Source of the DNA: Rhizobium sp.
GTDB taxonomy: Bacteria; Pseudomonadota; Alphaproteobacteria; Rhizobiales; Rhizobiaceae
Reading direction: 5' to 3'
Length of the DNA stretch: 64,000 nt
Assembly (NCBI GenBank): GCA_002796995.1
Contig: PEKW01000005.1
Coordinates: 62,001 to 126,000 of the forward strand
Shown here: positions 50,062-60,930 of the stretch, in pieces
How the letters are laid out: every line of letters starts with the position of its first letter
Numbering within the stretch: position 1 is the first letter of the stretch
Position numbers and translations under genes: made by a program
Notes under the pieces: model-generated
What the model was told of the DNA's origin: nothing
The model's database searches: none
The model's input: the letters and a program-made list of their open reading frames with translations, nothing else

Positions 50062-50951
50062 GAAACCTCCTCGAATGCGAAGGGCACGCCCTGCCCCGCC
50101 TCGTGCGGAACGATCAGGCGCGCGCCGCGGCGGCTGAATGCGATGCCCTTACCAGCGAGAAGCCGCTCTGTCACGCCGATATCGGCGACCTTGACGACGA
50201 TCAGCCGGCCCTTGAGCCCGCGTCCGCCATTCTCGGTGTCGAGGCCGAAATAGCCCGAAAGCCCGGCCGGCGTCAGTACCTCGATCGCGACATTGGCCGA
50301 TTGCAGCAACAGCCCGAAGGAATGCGCCTCGACCGTGCGCTGCTCGAACACCTCTTCCAGCAGATATTGGAAATCGCTCGGATTATCCTCGCCGAGCACG
50401 ACGGTCGACAGGCCGAGCGCGCCGTTCTCGTGCCGCGCCAGCGCGCCACGGTCGGCCGGCAGCGGATTGACCCGTTCGCAGGCAAAGAGGAAGAAGTCGG
50501 GCGCCCGCAGGTCGGCGGCAAAGGCGAGCTTGAAACCGCCCAGGACCTCTGATCCGTCCGCCATCTTGAACATGCGTTCGAAATGTAGAATCGGACCGCC
50601 GGAAAAGCCCTCGGCGACGAAACGCCGATGGTCCGCCTCCCCGTCTTCGGTCTTGACGACGATCGCCGACAGCCCTTCCGGGCCGTTGCGGAAACGGAAG
50701 GCCTGGTCGCGGGCCACGAACATGTTGCCGGCCTTGGCCGCCGCTTCGCATTCCTCGCGGCTGGCGACCGCCAGCGGCTCGAGATAGGTGTCGTCGCCGA
50801 AGAACACGCAGGCGTTCTCCGTGCCGAACGGATGGCGCGCATCGGGCGCCACGGTGAATCCCAGCTCGGTCAGGCGCAGTCGCGCCGCCTCGAGCGACAG
50901 GACGGGAAGGACGAGGTGGTCGAGACCCCGCGGCTTGTTCAGTTCGGACAT
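50058..50951 (-). CDS. VOC-family protein (glyoxalase-like domain)
   Basis: A 297-residue protein of the vicinal-oxygen-chelate superfamily. The N-terminal half begins with the usual [20 protein letters not shown] and [17 protein letters not shown], with His (LDH) and Glu metal-ligand candidates. The second half repeats the fold ([20 protein letters not shown]). No specific reaction can be assigned. Start at [14 protein letters not shown]; the 4-bp overlap with kdsA suggests co-expression. The upstream region up to lexA (50952-51200) holds the LexA operator but no other gene. Confidence 0.85.
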
Positions 50952-51139
50952 TCGACACCTCTCGTCGGCGGGCGTGATCGCGCGGAGATTTGCGCCATTT
51001 GATCCGGATTGGCAAGCTGGCGTCCGAAGTCGGAGTCCGTCGCTGCGCGCACGACCGCCCTGGTCTGTGTCTCGTCCCGGCCGTTTCGTAAAGACTTCCA
51101 TTTCGCACTGCACACTTCACGGAATCTTAGGCACTTGCG

Positions 51140-51170
51140 GAACACAAATGGAACATATAGTGTATGTTCC
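51140..51170 (+). promoter_or_regulatory. LexA operator (SOS box) upstream of lexA
   Basis: GAAC-N7-GAAC at 51140-51154 is the reverse complement of GTTC-N7-GTTC, the SOS box of Alphaproteobacteria. An overlapping perfect 8-bp inverted repeat, GGAACATA-TAGTG-TATGTTCC, spans 51150-51170, so the block offers more than one half-site arrangement. It lies 30-60 bp before the lexA ATG, as expected for autoregulation. Confidence 0.85.
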
Positions 51171-51200
51171 GTATTTGTTTCACCAATTGGGGCTCCGAAC

Positions 51201-51908
51201 ATGCTGACGCGCAAGCAACAGGAACTGCTTCTGTTCATCCACGAACGGATGAAGGAATCGGGCGTTCCGCCCTCCTTCGACGAAATGAAGGACGCGCTCG
51301 ACCTCGCCTCCAAGTCCGGCATCCACCGCCTGATCACGGCGTTGGAAGAACGCGGCTTCATCCGCCGCCTGCCGAACCGGGCCCGCGCGCTGGAGGTGAT
51401 CAAGCTTCCGGAAGCCTATTCGCCGAGCCTGCAGCCGCGCCGCGGCTTCTCCCCCAGCGTCATTGAAGGCAGTCTCGGCAAGACGCCGCCCGTCGCACCG
51501 AAGGCGGTCGAGGAGCCGTCGAATTCCGTCAGCGTGCCCGTCATGGGCCGCATCGCCGCGGGCGTGCCGATCTCGGCGATCCAGAACAACACCCATGACA
51601 TCACCGTGCCCGCCGAGATGCTCGGCGCCGGCGAGCACTATGCGCTCGAGGTCAAGGGTGATTCGATGATCGAGGCCGGCATCCTGGATGGCGACACGGT
51701 CATCATCCGCAACGCCTCCAACGCCAATCCCGGCGACATCATCGTCGCCTTGGTCGACGACGAGGAAGCGACGCTGAAGCGCTTCCGCCGCCGCGGCGCA
51801 TCGATCGCGCTGGAAGCCGCGAACCCGGCCTACGAGACGCGCATCTTTGGCCCCGACCGGGTGAAGATCCAGGGCAAGCTGGTCGGCCTCATTCGCCGCT
51901 ATCACTGA
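51201..51908 (+). CDS. lexA: LexA repressor
   Basis: A 235-residue SOS repressor. N-terminal winged helix-turn-helix ([40 protein letters not shown]). Self-cleavage site Ala120-Gly121 in MGRIAAGVP, catalytic Ser155 (GDSMIEAG) and Lys193 (ATLKRFRR). RecA-stimulated self-cleavage inactivates it. Start chosen at MLTRKQQ, the standard N-terminus, downstream of the SOS box. It is longer than E. coli LexA because of the linker, as is common in rhizobia. The 3' end overlaps the convergent comEC gene by 20 bp. Confidence 0.97.
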   Translation: MLTRKQQELLLFIHERMKESGVPPSFDEMKDALDLASKSGIHRLITALEERGFIRRLPNRARALEVIKLPEAYSPSLQPRRGFSPSVIEGSLGKTPPVAPKAVEEPSNSVSVPVMGRIAAGVPISAIQNNTHDITVPAEMLGAGEHYALEVKGDSMIEAGILDGDTVIIRNASNANPGDIIVALVDDEEATLKRFRRRGASIALEAANPAYETRIFGPDRVKIQGKLVGLIRRYH

Positions 51909-54450
51909 CATCCTCGGCGGCCGAAGGGCCGCCGGCATGGCCAGCCGGCGTTGAGGGAACGGCGCCGTCGGGCACGGGATCGGCCCGAAAACTGTCGCTT
52001 CGCCAGTCATAGAGGCGATGGACGGACCAAGGCCGATAGTCTCCGGAGAACGACGCGGTCACGCGCATGTCGCGCGCCTTTCGGTCTCCTAGCCATAGCT
52101 CCACCGCGCCGCTGCGACGCAGGCTCTCGGCCGTGAACAGCCGGGCGCCCGAGCGGCAGGACGAGAACGCCACCCGCCGCGCCGATACGACGATATCGGC
52201 CACGTCGCAGGCGCCGCCGACGAAGGCTGCTTCCTCCACCGTGGCGATCGTCCAGCCGCTGCCGAGCCGCGCCACGCACCAGCTCTTGCTTTCGCAGACA
52301 AACCGGCCCTCGCCTGCTTCCTTCAACGCGACGCGCATGCGTTCGCGCGCCTTGCGCAGATCGTCCTCCGACCATTTTGGCGCTTTTCGGTCCGGCGGCA
52401 TAGTCGTCTGCGGCACGGACTTGGCCAGCGGAGCGTCCGGCGCCGGTGCTTCCGCAACGGCCGGAAGACCGGTCGCCGCCTTGCCGAGATCAATTGGCCC
52501 GAGATGTTCGCCGATACCGAGCGCCGCCTGCCATTGCTCGAAGATGAAGCGCGGCGGGCGCGTCCGGTTGGTGGCGAGGCTCTGCTGCGACAGGCGCAGC
52601 CCGACGAGGCGGCCGTCCTCCGCGATCAGCACGTCGACCGAAGGTTTGTTCGGCGCCAGCGCCGCCGCCGCGATGACCGCCGCGAGCAGGACCGAGCCGG
52701 CATGCCGGAGCCAGCTACGCAGCAGCGTCATCAGCAGAAGACCGATTGAGGCGACAGGCAGGAACCAGCCGGGCATACGGGTGAAACCGATCGCCTCGCC
52801 CCAGCCGGCGACGCCATGGGCGATCACCAGCACCCATTCGAGCCCGATGCCCATCAGCAACAGGAACGGGGCGTCGAGGCCGAAGGGCATCAGCAGCATG
52901 GCGACCAGTCCCGCCGGCATCACCAGGATCGAGATGATCGGCATGGCGGCGAGATTGGCCTCCAGCCCGTGCGGCGCCAGCCGGTGGAAATGGGCGATGG
53001 CGAAGATCGCCGTCGACAGCCCACCGATCAGCGAGGTGAGGAAGGTGCCGGCCATCAGCTTGCCGCCCTCGCCGAGGAATCTCGCCCCCGGGAAGCTCAG
53101 CCTCAGGCCGGGGTTCCACCGTGGCCGGGCGCGCCATGCCGCATAGCCGGCGATGAGCGCCGCGGTGGCGGCAAACGACATCTGGAAACTCGGTCCCATC
53201 ACCGCCGACGGCGTGGTGGCAATGATGACTATCGCCGCCAGCGCCAGGTTGCGCAGGCTGATCGCTGGCCGGTCGAACAGCACGGCGACCAGCATGATCG
53301 CCGTCATCAGGAAGGCCCGGACGGCCGAGACCTGGTAGCCGGAGATCATCAGATAGGCGAAGGCCGCGAGCAGCGCGCCGGCCGCGGCGATCTTCTTGAT
53401 CGGAACGGCCTGGGCGAGCCCCGGCAAGAGGCTGAGCGCCATGCGCAGCCCGACGAAGAAGATGCCGGAGGCGAGCGCCATGTTGAGCCCCGAAATCGCC
53501 GTGATATGGGCAAGGCCCGAGAGCCGCAGCGCCTCGGTCGCGTCCCTGGACATCGATCGCCGCTCGCCGGTGATGATTGAGGCGGCAAAGGCGCCCGGAT
53601 CGCCGCCGATCACGCGGCGGATGCGCGTCGATATGCCGTCACGCACGGAAAACAGCTGCCGTTCGGTCGCCGCCCACAAACTCTGCTCGTCCGGTCCGGG
53701 GCCCAGCCCGCGCGGCGCGCCGAGGAAGAAGCCGACGGCGCCGATGCCGTCGAAATAGCTGGCGAAGGAGAAATCGTTGAGGCCCGGAAGCGCCGGCCCA
53801 GACGGCGGCGACAGGCGGGCCCGTCCCGTCAGCAGGTCGCCGAGCATGGCCGGCGGTCCCTTGCCCCGCGCCAGCAGCGACACACGCTCCGGAGCACGGC
53901 GCAGACGCGGCTCTGCCGTCGATGTCAGCCGCACCACATAGCGCCACTCTCCCTTGGCGCCCGCCTCCCGCCGCTCCACCACCCCGGTCACCACCGTCGT
54001 CACCCCGCTGTCGAGCATGGTGGTAGCCCGGCGCCGCGCCTCGAAGTCGGCCAGCAACATGCCGGCCAGCACGAGGGCGGCCACCGTGGTTAGCCGGCAA
54101 CCGATCGGGTTGCGGCCCGAGAGCAGCAGACTGACGCCAATGCTGGCGCAGCACAAGACCGCGAGTGCCAGGGTCGGCGGCGGTTGCCCGAGGCAGAACC
54201 AGAGCACCGCGCCCGTGCCGAGAAACACCGGCACGAAATGGAAGAAATGGCCGTGGTCGTGCTCGCGCCTGAGCGCCCCTTCGAAGCCCTCGGCAACCCT
54301 TTGCAGCCTTTCGCGCATGCGAACGGCGAGGCCGGCCGTCGGCAGTCCTCGCAGGGCCGTCGGCGGGGTCGGGACGAGCGCCGTCACCGGCGGCGGAAAC
54401 GTGTCCGCCCCCTCGATGCGCACGGCTTCCCGGTCGGCCACCACCGTCAC
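51889..54450 (-). CDS. ComEC/Rec2-family membrane protein without obvious nuclease domain
   Basis: An 853-residue protein. The order is hydrophobic N-terminal helices (about residues 70-130), a DUF4131-like soluble domain (about 140-260) and the competence domain with many helices (about 285-590), including the family-typical [20 protein letters not shown] and [20 protein letters not shown]. In transformable bacteria ComEC carries single-stranded DNA across the inner membrane. The C-terminal part (about 600-853) does not show the HxHxDH metal site of the metallo-beta-lactamase domain that many ComEC proteins have. Alone it does not show that the strain is transformable; no other competence gene is in the window. 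Confidence 0.88.
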   Translation of the reverse strand: MTVVADREAVRIEGADTFPPPVTALVPTPPTALRGLPTAGLAVRMRERLQRVAEGFEGALRREHDHGHFFHFVPVFLGTGAVLWFCLGQPPPTLALAVLCCASIGVSLLLSGRNPIGCRLTTVAALVLAGMLLADFEARRRATTMLDSGVTTVVTGVVERREAGAKGEWRYVVRLTSTAEPRLRRAPERVSLLARGKGPPAMLGDLLTGRARLSPPSGPALPGLNDFSFASYFDGIGAVGFFLGAPRGLGPGPDEQSLWAATERQLFSVRDGISTRIRRVIGGDPGAFAASIITGERRSMSRDATEALRLSGLAHITAISGLNMALASGIFFVGLRMALSLLPGLAQAVPIKKIAAAGALLAAFAYLMISGYQVSAVRAFLMTAIMLVAVLFDRPAISLRNLALAAIVIIATTPSAVMGPSFQMSFAATAALIAGYAAWRARPRWNPGLRLSFPGARFLGEGGKLMAGTFLTSLIGGLSTAIFAIAHFHRLAPHGLEANLAAMPIISILVMPAGLVAMLLMPFGLDAPFLLLMGIGLEWVLVIAHGVAGWGEAIGFTRMPGWFLPVASIGLLLMTLLRSWLRHAGSVLLAAVIAAAALAPNKPSVDVLIAEDGRLVGLRLSQQSLATNRTRPPRFIFEQWQAALGIGEHLGPIDLGKAATGLPAVAEAPAPDAPLAKSVPQTTMPPDRKAPKWSEDDLRKARERMRVALKEAGEGRFVCESKSWCVARLGSGWTIATVEEAAFVGGACDVADIVVSARRVAFSSCRSGARLFTAESLRRSGAVELWLGDRKARDMRVTASFSGDYRPWSVHRLYDWRSDSFRADPVPDGAVPSTPAGHAGGPSAAEDVSDSGE

Positions 54451-54689
54451 TTGCCGCCCCCCAGACGCCCTGCCCGGCGCCGATTCCGCCCCGAAAACGA
54501 GGCGGCTCCCAAGACGTCAAATCTAACAAGCTATACGTGCGCGGAAAAGCATTTTCGCGCCAAAATCATTCAATCGATTTAACGCCGATTATTTCATCTT
54601 GTGCCTGCTTTCGCGATGCACAATTTGCCCTTTGGATAGCTTGGCATTAACTTCCGGATCATATAGCTACATCCCTACGCTTAAACCCA

Positions 54690-54709
54690 AGGCGCCCTTT
54701 CGGACGCCT
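54690..54709 (+). promoter_or_regulatory. Leader hairpin before gltA
   Basis: AGGCGCCC-TTTC-GGACGCCT forms a stem of about 8 bp with one mismatch and a 4-nt loop, 25 bp before the gltA ATG and just ahead of its CCGGAGGA ribosome site. It could influence gltA translation or mRNA stability. No T-run follows. The rest of 54451-54733 is AT-rich and holds the gltA promoter region. Confidence 0.3.
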
Positions 54710-54733
54710 AACCGCCAATTCCGGAGGATTAGC

Positions 54734-56023
54734 ATGACGGACAAAAGCGCTTCTTTGAAACTCGGGGAAAAGTCGGTCGACCTGACCGTCAAGGCCGGCA
54801 CGATCGGCCCGGACGTCATCGACATCGGCGCCCTGTACAAGCACACCGGCGCGTTCACCTACGACCCGGGCTTTACGTCCACGGCGTCCTGCGAATCCAA
54901 GATCACCTATATCGACGGCGATGAAGGCGTGCTGCTGCATCGCGGCTATCCGATCGAACAGCTGGCCGAGAAGGGCGACTTCCTCGAAGTCTGCTATCTG
55001 CTGCTCTACGGCGAACTGCCGACCGCAGCCCAGAAGAAGGACTTCGACTATCGCGTCACGCACCACACCATGGTGCACGAGCAGATGAGCAAGTTCTTCA
55101 CCGGCTTCCGCCGCGACGCCCATCCGATGGCCGTCATGGTCGGCACGGTCGGCGCGCTGTCGGCCTTCTACCACGACTCGACCGACATCACCGATCCGCA
55201 CCAGCGCATGGTCGCCTCGCTGCGCATGATCGCCAAGATGCCGACGATCGCCGCCATGGCCTACAAGTACCATATCGGCCAGCCCTTCGTTTACCCGAAG
55301 AACAATCTCGACTACGCCGCCAACTTCCTGCACATGTGCTTCGCGGTTCCCTGTGACGAGTACAAGGTGAACCCGGTTCTGGCCCGTGCCATGGATCGCA
55401 TCTTCATCCTGCACGCCGACCATGAGCAGAACGCCTCGACCTCGACCGTGCGTCTCGCCGGCTCGTCGGGCGCCAACCCGTTCGCCTGCATCGCGGCCGG
55501 CATCGCCTGCCTCTGGGGCCCTGCCCACGGCGGCGCCAACGAAGCGGCGCTCAACATGCTGCAGGAAATCGGTACCGTCGATCGTATCCCGGAATACATC
55601 GCCCGCGCCAAGGACAAGAACGACCCGTTCCGCCTGATGGGCTTCGGCCACCGCGTCTACAAGAACTACGACCCGCGCGCCAAGATCATGCAGAAGACCA
55701 TGTACGAAGTGCTGGAAGCGACCGGCCATTCGGACGATCCGCTGATGCAGGTGGCACTGGAGCTCGAGAAGATCGCGCTCAACGACCCCTACTTCAAGGA
55801 AAAGAAGCTCTACCCGAACGTCGACTTCTATTCCGGCATCACGCTGCGCGCGCTCGGCTTCCCCACGACCATGTTCACCGTTCTCTTCGCGCTCGCCCGC
55901 ACCGTCGGCTGGATCGCCCAGTGGAACGAGATGATCGAGGATCCGCAGCAGCGCATCGGCCGTCCGCGCCAGCTCTACACCGGCGCGCCGCAGCGCGACT
56001 ACGTTCCGGTCACCAAGCGCTAA
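54734..56023 (+). CDS. gltA: Citrate synthase (type I)
   Basis: A 429-residue TCA-cycle enzyme joining oxaloacetate and acetyl-CoA. Evidence: [52 protein letters not shown], the catalytic His in [14 protein letters not shown], and the acid in the [16 protein letters not shown] segment. The length and N-terminal domain fit the hexameric, NADH-sensitive Gram-negative type. Start at [10 protein letters not shown] with GGAGG 6 bp upstream. Confidence 0.98.
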   Translation: MTDKSASLKLGEKSVDLTVKAGTIGPDVIDIGALYKHTGAFTYDPGFTSTASCESKITYIDGDEGVLLHRGYPIEQLAEKGDFLEVCYLLLYGELPTAAQKKDFDYRVTHHTMVHEQMSKFFTGFRRDAHPMAVMVGTVGALSAFYHDSTDITDPHQRMVASLRMIAKMPTIAAMAYKYHIGQPFVYPKNNLDYAANFLHMCFAVPCDEYKVNPVLARAMDRIFILHADHEQNASTSTVRLAGSSGANPFACIAAGIACLWGPAHGGANEAALNMLQEIGTVDRIPEYIARAKDKNDPFRLMGFGHRVYKNYDPRAKIMQKTMYEVLEATGHSDDPLMQVALELEKIALNDPYFKEKKLYPNVDFYSGITLRALGFPTTMFTVLFALARTVGWIAQWNEMIEDPQQRIGRPRQLYTGAPQRDYVPVTKR

Positions 56024-56049
56024 GCGCTTCCAGGACCATCCAGATGCAA

Positions 56050-56078
56050 GGGCCGGCGGTTTTCCGCCGGCCCTTTTT
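56050..56078 (+). terminator. Rho-independent terminator of gltA
   Basis: A perfect 10-bp stem, GGGCCGGCGG/CCGCCGGCCC, with a TTTT loop and a TTTTT run, 26 bp after the gltA stop. It may also stop readthrough from the convergent ATPase gene. Confidence 0.92.
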
Positions 56079-56103
56079 CATTGCCAGAGCAAGCCGCCGT
56101 GCG

Positions 56104-58743
56104 TCAGGGCCGCGCGGCCAGTTGCCGGCGATAGATGACCTTCTCGATCTCGCTCACCACCAGCAGGCTGGAAGCGAGCGCCATCAGGAGGAGCCAGTCG
56201 TTGAGCGTGATCGGGGTAATGCCGAGCAGGCCGTTCAGTCCCGGCACATACATTGCTCCCAGATGCAGCGCCTGCGAACCGATGACCCCGACCAGCAGGA
56301 AGGGATTGGAGGCGAGCGACTGGCGAAACACCGAGCGACGCTCCGAGCGGCTGTTGAAGCACTGGAAGTTCTCGAAGAGCACGAACAGCACCAGCAGCAG
56401 GTTGCGCGCGGTGAACTCGCTGACGCCGGTCGAGATCAGCCAGTAGAACAGCCCGAACCCGCCGCAGCCCATCAGCAGCGTCGCCACGACGATGCGACGG
56501 ACCATCAACCGGTCGAACAGTGATTCCTCGGGCTTGCGCACCGGCCGCGCGAGTTCGTCGCCCTCCGCCGGCTCGGTCACCAGGGCAATGTCCTGCACGC
56601 CGTTGGTGACGAGGTTGAGCCACAGAAGCTGCACCGCCGTGAGCGGCATCGGCGTGCCGAGAATCATCGCCAGCAGGAAAAGCAGCACTTCGGCCGCCCC
56701 CGTCGACACCAGCATGAAGACCACCTTGCGGATATTGCTGTAGGCGACCCGGCCCTCACGGATGCCGGCGACGATGGAGGCGAAATTGTCGTCGGTCAGG
56801 ATGATGTCGGCGCTCTCCTTGGCGACATCCGTTCCGGCCCGCCCCATGGCGACCCCGACATGGGCATGCTTGAGTGCAGGCGCATCGTTCACGCCGTCGC
56901 CGGTCACCGCCACATAATGGCCGTTGCGGGCTAGCGACCGCACGATGGCGAGCTTGTGGTCAGGCTTCACCCGGGCGAAAATGCGCACATGCCTTGTGAG
57001 CGCGTCGAGCGCCTGTTCACCGACCGCCATCGCCGCCGCCACTTGTTCGCCGGTCGCCACGTCCTCGGGCTTGAACACCAGTCCGGCCTCGGTGGCGATC
57101 GCGGTTGCGGTGCGCGGATCGTCGCCGGTGATCACCACAACCTCGATGCCGGCGGTGCGGCAGGCGGCGAGTGCGGCCGGCACTTCCGGGCGGATCGGGT
57201 CCTGCATGCCAGTGAAGCCGAGGAAATTCAGGTCGATCAGCATGTGGTCGCCATAGTCGCCGTTCAGCGTATGCGCCATTCGCCCCTCGGCAAAGGCCAG
57301 GACCCTCAAGCCCTTGCGGGTCATCGCATCCATCTGCCGATGCAAGAGATCGTGGTCGACAGGAACCGCCCGGTCACCCACCTGCATCGTGCCGCACATG
57401 CTGAGCAGCATTTCCGGCGCGCCCTTGACGAAGATGTGCAGATGGTCGGCATCTACGTGGAACGAGGCGGCGTATTTCAGCTCCGGCTCGTAGGGGATGC
57501 GCTTTTCCAGGCGGTAGCGCTCCATCAGGTCGCTCTTGCTGACACCGCCCTTGTGCGCAGCGGCCAGCAGCGCGATATCGACCGTGTCGCCCATCGGATC
57601 GAAGCCGCCGTCGCCGTTTCGCGCCAGCTCTCCCTCGTTGGGCAGGGTCGCGGCGCGCAGCAGGCGCTGGACGGCCGGGCTCGGCACATCGTGCTCGCCG
57701 TCATGGCTGCGAATGCCGCCGGCGACCGGATCGACGCCGGTGTCGAACAGCCAGTGCGTGTCGTCGGGCAGGCGGATATCGGTCACCGTCAGCTCATTCA
57801 GCGTCAGCGTACCGGTTTTGTCGGTGGCGATCATGGTGCAGGAGCCGAGCGATTCGACCGCCGGCAGGTTGCGTACCACGACATTGACCTTGGCCATGCG
57901 GCGCATGCTGATGGCGAGCGCCACGGTGATGGCGATCGGCAGCCCCTCTGGAATGGCACTGACGGCAAGACCGATCGACATGGTGAGCAGTCCGCCGAGC
58001 GGCATCTGGCGCCACAGACCGACGGCGACGAGGAAGACTATGGCGACACCGACGGCGACCGCGATCAGACGGGTGAAATCCTCCATGCGGATCATCAGCG
58101 GCGGCTTGGCGGTCGAGCGCTCCTGGATGGCGCCGGCGATCCGACCGAGTTCGGTCTGGCTGCCGGTGGCGACGACCAGACCGCGGGCCCGGCCCCGGGT
58201 GACGATCGTTCCGGCAAAGACCGGATCGCCCGCTTCCTTCGCCACCGCGCGCGACTCGCCGGTATGCGCCGCCTCGTCGCATTGCAGGCCGCTTGCCTCG
58301 ATCAGGCGGATGTCGGCCGGCACGCGTTCGCCGGATTCGAGCATGACGAGATCATCGGGCACGAGGCCGGCCGCATCGATCACCTGCCGCTGGCCGTCGC
58401 GAATAACCGTCGCATGCGGCTGTTCCAGCGCCCGCAGCGCCTCGGCTGACTTGCCGGCGGAATATTCCTGGATCGCGCCGATGATGCCGTTGACGATCAG
58501 CACGGTGGCGATGAACAGCGCGTCGGTGATCTCGCTGATGATGGTCGAAAGCGCTGCCGAGGCCATCAGGATATAGATGAGCGGGCTCAGAAACTGCAGC
58601 GCCAGCACCTTGATGAAGGACGGGCTGCCGGCGACCGGCAGGCGGTTCTCGCCGAACTTCTCCATCTGACGCGCGGCTTCGGCGCTGCTGAGCCCCATCG
58701 CCGTCGCAGGCCCCTCACCCATCATGCCATTCGTCTCCGCCAT
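56104..58743 (-). CDS. P-type cation-transporting ATPase (P2 type)
   Basis: An 879-residue inner-membrane pump of the P2-ATPase family. N-terminal cation-ATPase domain, actuator domain with the HTGES motif (AAHTGESRAVAKE), M4 with IPEGLP, phosphorylation site DKTGTL (MIATDKTGTLTLNELTV), nucleotide-binding lysine KGAPEM, hinge TGDGVNDAPALK and six C-terminal helices. M6 carries NLVTNGVQDIAL, a variant found in a bacterial subgroup whose ion (Ca2+, Mg2+ or Na+) is unsettled. It is convergent with gltA and has no regulatory gene of its own nearby. Confidence 0.93.
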   Translation of the reverse strand: MAETNGMMGEGPATAMGLSSAEAARQMEKFGENRLPVAGSPSFIKVLALQFLSPLIYILMASAALSTIISEITDALFIATVLIVNGIIGAIQEYSAGKSAEALRALEQPHATVIRDGQRQVIDAAGLVPDDLVMLESGERVPADIRLIEASGLQCDEAAHTGESRAVAKEAGDPVFAGTIVTRGRARGLVVATGSQTELGRIAGAIQERSTAKPPLMIRMEDFTRLIAVAVGVAIVFLVAVGLWRQMPLGGLLTMSIGLAVSAIPEGLPIAITVALAISMRRMAKVNVVVRNLPAVESLGSCTMIATDKTGTLTLNELTVTDIRLPDDTHWLFDTGVDPVAGGIRSHDGEHDVPSPAVQRLLRAATLPNEGELARNGDGGFDPMGDTVDIALLAAAHKGGVSKSDLMERYRLEKRIPYEPELKYAASFHVDADHLHIFVKGAPEMLLSMCGTMQVGDRAVPVDHDLLHRQMDAMTRKGLRVLAFAEGRMAHTLNGDYGDHMLIDLNFLGFTGMQDPIRPEVPAALAACRTAGIEVVVITGDDPRTATAIATEAGLVFKPEDVATGEQVAAAMAVGEQALDALTRHVRIFARVKPDHKLAIVRSLARNGHYVAVTGDGVNDAPALKHAHVGVAMGRAGTDVAKESADIILTDDNFASIVAGIREGRVAYSNIRKVVFMLVSTGAAEVLLFLLAMILGTPMPLTAVQLLWLNLVTNGVQDIALVTEPAEGDELARPVRKPEESLFDRLMVRRIVVATLLMGCGGFGLFYWLISTGVSEFTARNLLLVLFVLFENFQCFNSRSERRSVFRQSLASNPFLLVGVIGSQALHLGAMYVPGLNGLLGITPITLNDWLLLMALASSLLVVSEIEKVIYRRQLAARP

Positions 58744-59021
58744 CCCTGCCCCGCATGTTCGACGACGGCCTGAAGCCGTCGGTTTTGTTGTACCCGATAT
58801 TCATGCCGATGGTACCGCGACATTGTGAATGGGGATCCGAGCACACGCCTCGGCCGGCCGGTGCGGCGAACGTTTACGGTCTGCCTCGCGCGCTCCGCGT
58901 CGCGACCGTCTCTGTCGGCGCCTTTTCGCCGAACATCCCTTCATTTCCGCGGCGGTTTGTTCTAAGGAACGTCAACCGCTTCGCCGTCTGCGAAGAGCTG
59001 TAATGAGGTGAATTAGTTCCG

Positions 59022-60911
59022 ATGATGGAAGTTCTGAGAAAAGCTGCCCACACCGTGGTCGCAAAAGTGCTGATGCTCTTGTTGGTCGCATCCTTCGGGA
59101 TCTGGGGCATCTCCGCATCCCTCTTCAACTCCGCATCGGATACCGTCATCGCCGTCGGCGACCAGCAGGTGTCGGCCAGCGAGTTCAGCCTCGCCTATCA
59201 GCGTCAGCTCGCCGACCTCGGCCGACGCTTCGGCGTGAAGCTCACCACCGAGCAGGCCAAGGGCCTCGGCGTCGAGAGTCAGGTCTATGCCCAGCTTTCC
59301 GCCGGCGCAGCCCTCGACCAGCTGTCGGAAGACATGAATCTCGGCCTTTCCAAGGACCGCCTGGCCCAGCTCATCGCCGAGGACCCGGCCTTCAAGTCGG
59401 AGACCGGCCAGTTCGACCGCAATCTCTTCACCGCACGGCTGCGCAATGCCGGCCTGCGCGAGGACGACTATATCCTCGAGCGCTCCAAGGTCGCCGTGCG
59501 CAGCCAGGTCGTCGAAGCGACCTCGGACGGATTCGTGGCGCCGAAGACGCTGGTCGACGCGCTCAAGGCCCACCGCGACGAAACCCGCGACCTGAGCTAC
59601 CTGCTTTTGACCAACGCCAATATCGACCCGATCAAGGCGCCGGACGAAGCGACGCTCGCCGCCTGGTTCGAAACCGTCAAGGCCCGCTACCGCGCCCCCG
59701 AATACCGCAGCTTCTCCTATGTGAAGCTCGAGCCCTCCGACATCGCCGACAAGGCGGCGATCTCCGACGAGGCGATCCGCCAGGATTACGAGGCCCACAA
59801 GAAGAACTACGAGATCGCCGGCACCCGCACGATCGAACAGCTGAGCTTCGAGAACCGCGAAATGGCCGATGCCGCCGCCGCCGAACTCAAGGCCGGCACG
59901 ACCTTCGACCAGCTGGTCACCGACCAGGGCAAGACCGCCAGCGACGTGTTGCTCGGCGAATTCTCGCACGACAAGCTGCCCGATCCGGTGCTCGCCGACG
60001 CCGCCTTCGCCGTCACCAAGGAAGGCGCGACGACCGACGTCATCGACGGCGCGCTCGGCCCGGTCATCCTGCGCATCACCAACATCAAGGAAGGCCGCAC
60101 CAAGCCGCTCGAAGAGGTGAAGGAGGAGATCCGCGAAGCGCTGGCCGAGGCCGCCGCGATCGAGGACATCGCCACCGTGCATGACCAGTTCGAGGACCTG
60201 CGCGCCGGCGGCTCGACCCTCGAGGAGGCCGCCACCGAGCTGAAGCTCAAGCCGATCACCGTCAAGGCCGCCGACAGCAACGGCAAGGACGAGAAGGAAG
60301 TCGACGTCCCGAACCTGCCGGAGCGCGCAGCCCTGCTTGCCGAAGTTTTCCAGACCGATGTCGGCGTCGAGGCCCTGCCGGTCAATATCGGCAATGACGG
60401 CTATATCTGGCTCGAGGTGAAGGACATCATTGCCGAGCGCGACCGCACGCTCGACGAAGTGCGTGAGAAGGCCACCGCAGACTGGATCGCCGAACAGCAG
60501 AAGATCGCGCTCGGCGCCCGCGCCGAGAGCCTGAAGGAACGCGCCGTCAAGGGCGAGACGCTCGAAGCCATCGCCACCGAACTCGGCATCGCGGTCGAGA
60601 GCAAGGCCGGCATCCGTCGCCAGACCGACGACGCCGTCCTCGGCACGGCCGCCGTCACCGCCGCCTTCAGCGGCCCGGTCGGCACGGTCGGCAGCGCGCC
60701 GGGCGGCGATCCGGAGACCCAGATCCTGCTCAAGGTGACCGACGTCAAGGATCAGCCGACGAGCGATGCGCTGGTCAACGACGATGCCCAGATCACCGAG
60801 ATCGCCAAGGCGGCCGGCGACGACATCCTCGACCAGATGGTCCGGCGCCTGCAGGACGAATACGGCGTGACGATCAACCAGCAGCTTGCCGAACAGGCAA
60901 TGGTGCGCTGA
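59022..60911 (+). CDS. PpiD-like periplasmic chaperone / peptidyl-prolyl isomerase (SurA-N type)
   Basis: A 629-residue membrane-anchored chaperone. One N-terminal anchor ([20 protein letters not shown]) precedes a SurA-like N-terminal domain ([20 protein letters not shown] to [15 protein letters not shown] helices, about residues 40-190) and a parvulin-like segment (about 240-360, [20 protein letters not shown]). The C-terminal half is helical. PpiD helps fold outer-membrane and secreted proteins leaving the Sec translocon. Two ATGs are adjacent at the start. It stands at the head of the trpD-trpC-moaC-moeA series, 19 bp before trpD. Confidence 0.92.
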   Translation: MMEVLRKAAHTVVAKVLMLLLVASFGIWGISASLFNSASDTVIAVGDQQVSASEFSLAYQRQLADLGRRFGVKLTTEQAKGLGVESQVYAQLSAGAALDQLSEDMNLGLSKDRLAQLIAEDPAFKSETGQFDRNLFTARLRNAGLREDDYILERSKVAVRSQVVEATSDGFVAPKTLVDALKAHRDETRDLSYLLLTNANIDPIKAPDEATLAAWFETVKARYRAPEYRSFSYVKLEPSDIADKAAISDEAIRQDYEAHKKNYEIAGTRTIEQLSFENREMADAAAAELKAGTTFDQLVTDQGKTASDVLLGEFSHDKLPDPVLADAAFAVTKEGATTDVIDGALGPVILRITNIKEGRTKPLEEVKEEIREALAEAAAIEDIATVHDQFEDLRAGGSTLEEAATELKLKPITVKAADSNGKDEKEVDVPNLPERAALLAEVFQTDVGVEALPVNIGNDGYIWLEVKDIIAERDRTLDEVREKATADWIAEQQKIALGARAESLKERAVKGETLEAIATELGIAVESKAGIRRQTDDAVLGTAAVTAAFSGPVGTVGSAPGGDPETQILLKVTDVKDQPTSDALVNDDAQITEIAKAAGDDILDQMVRRLQDEYGVTINQQLAEQAMVR

Positions 60912-60930
60912 GGCGAAGGGAACAAGGAAG

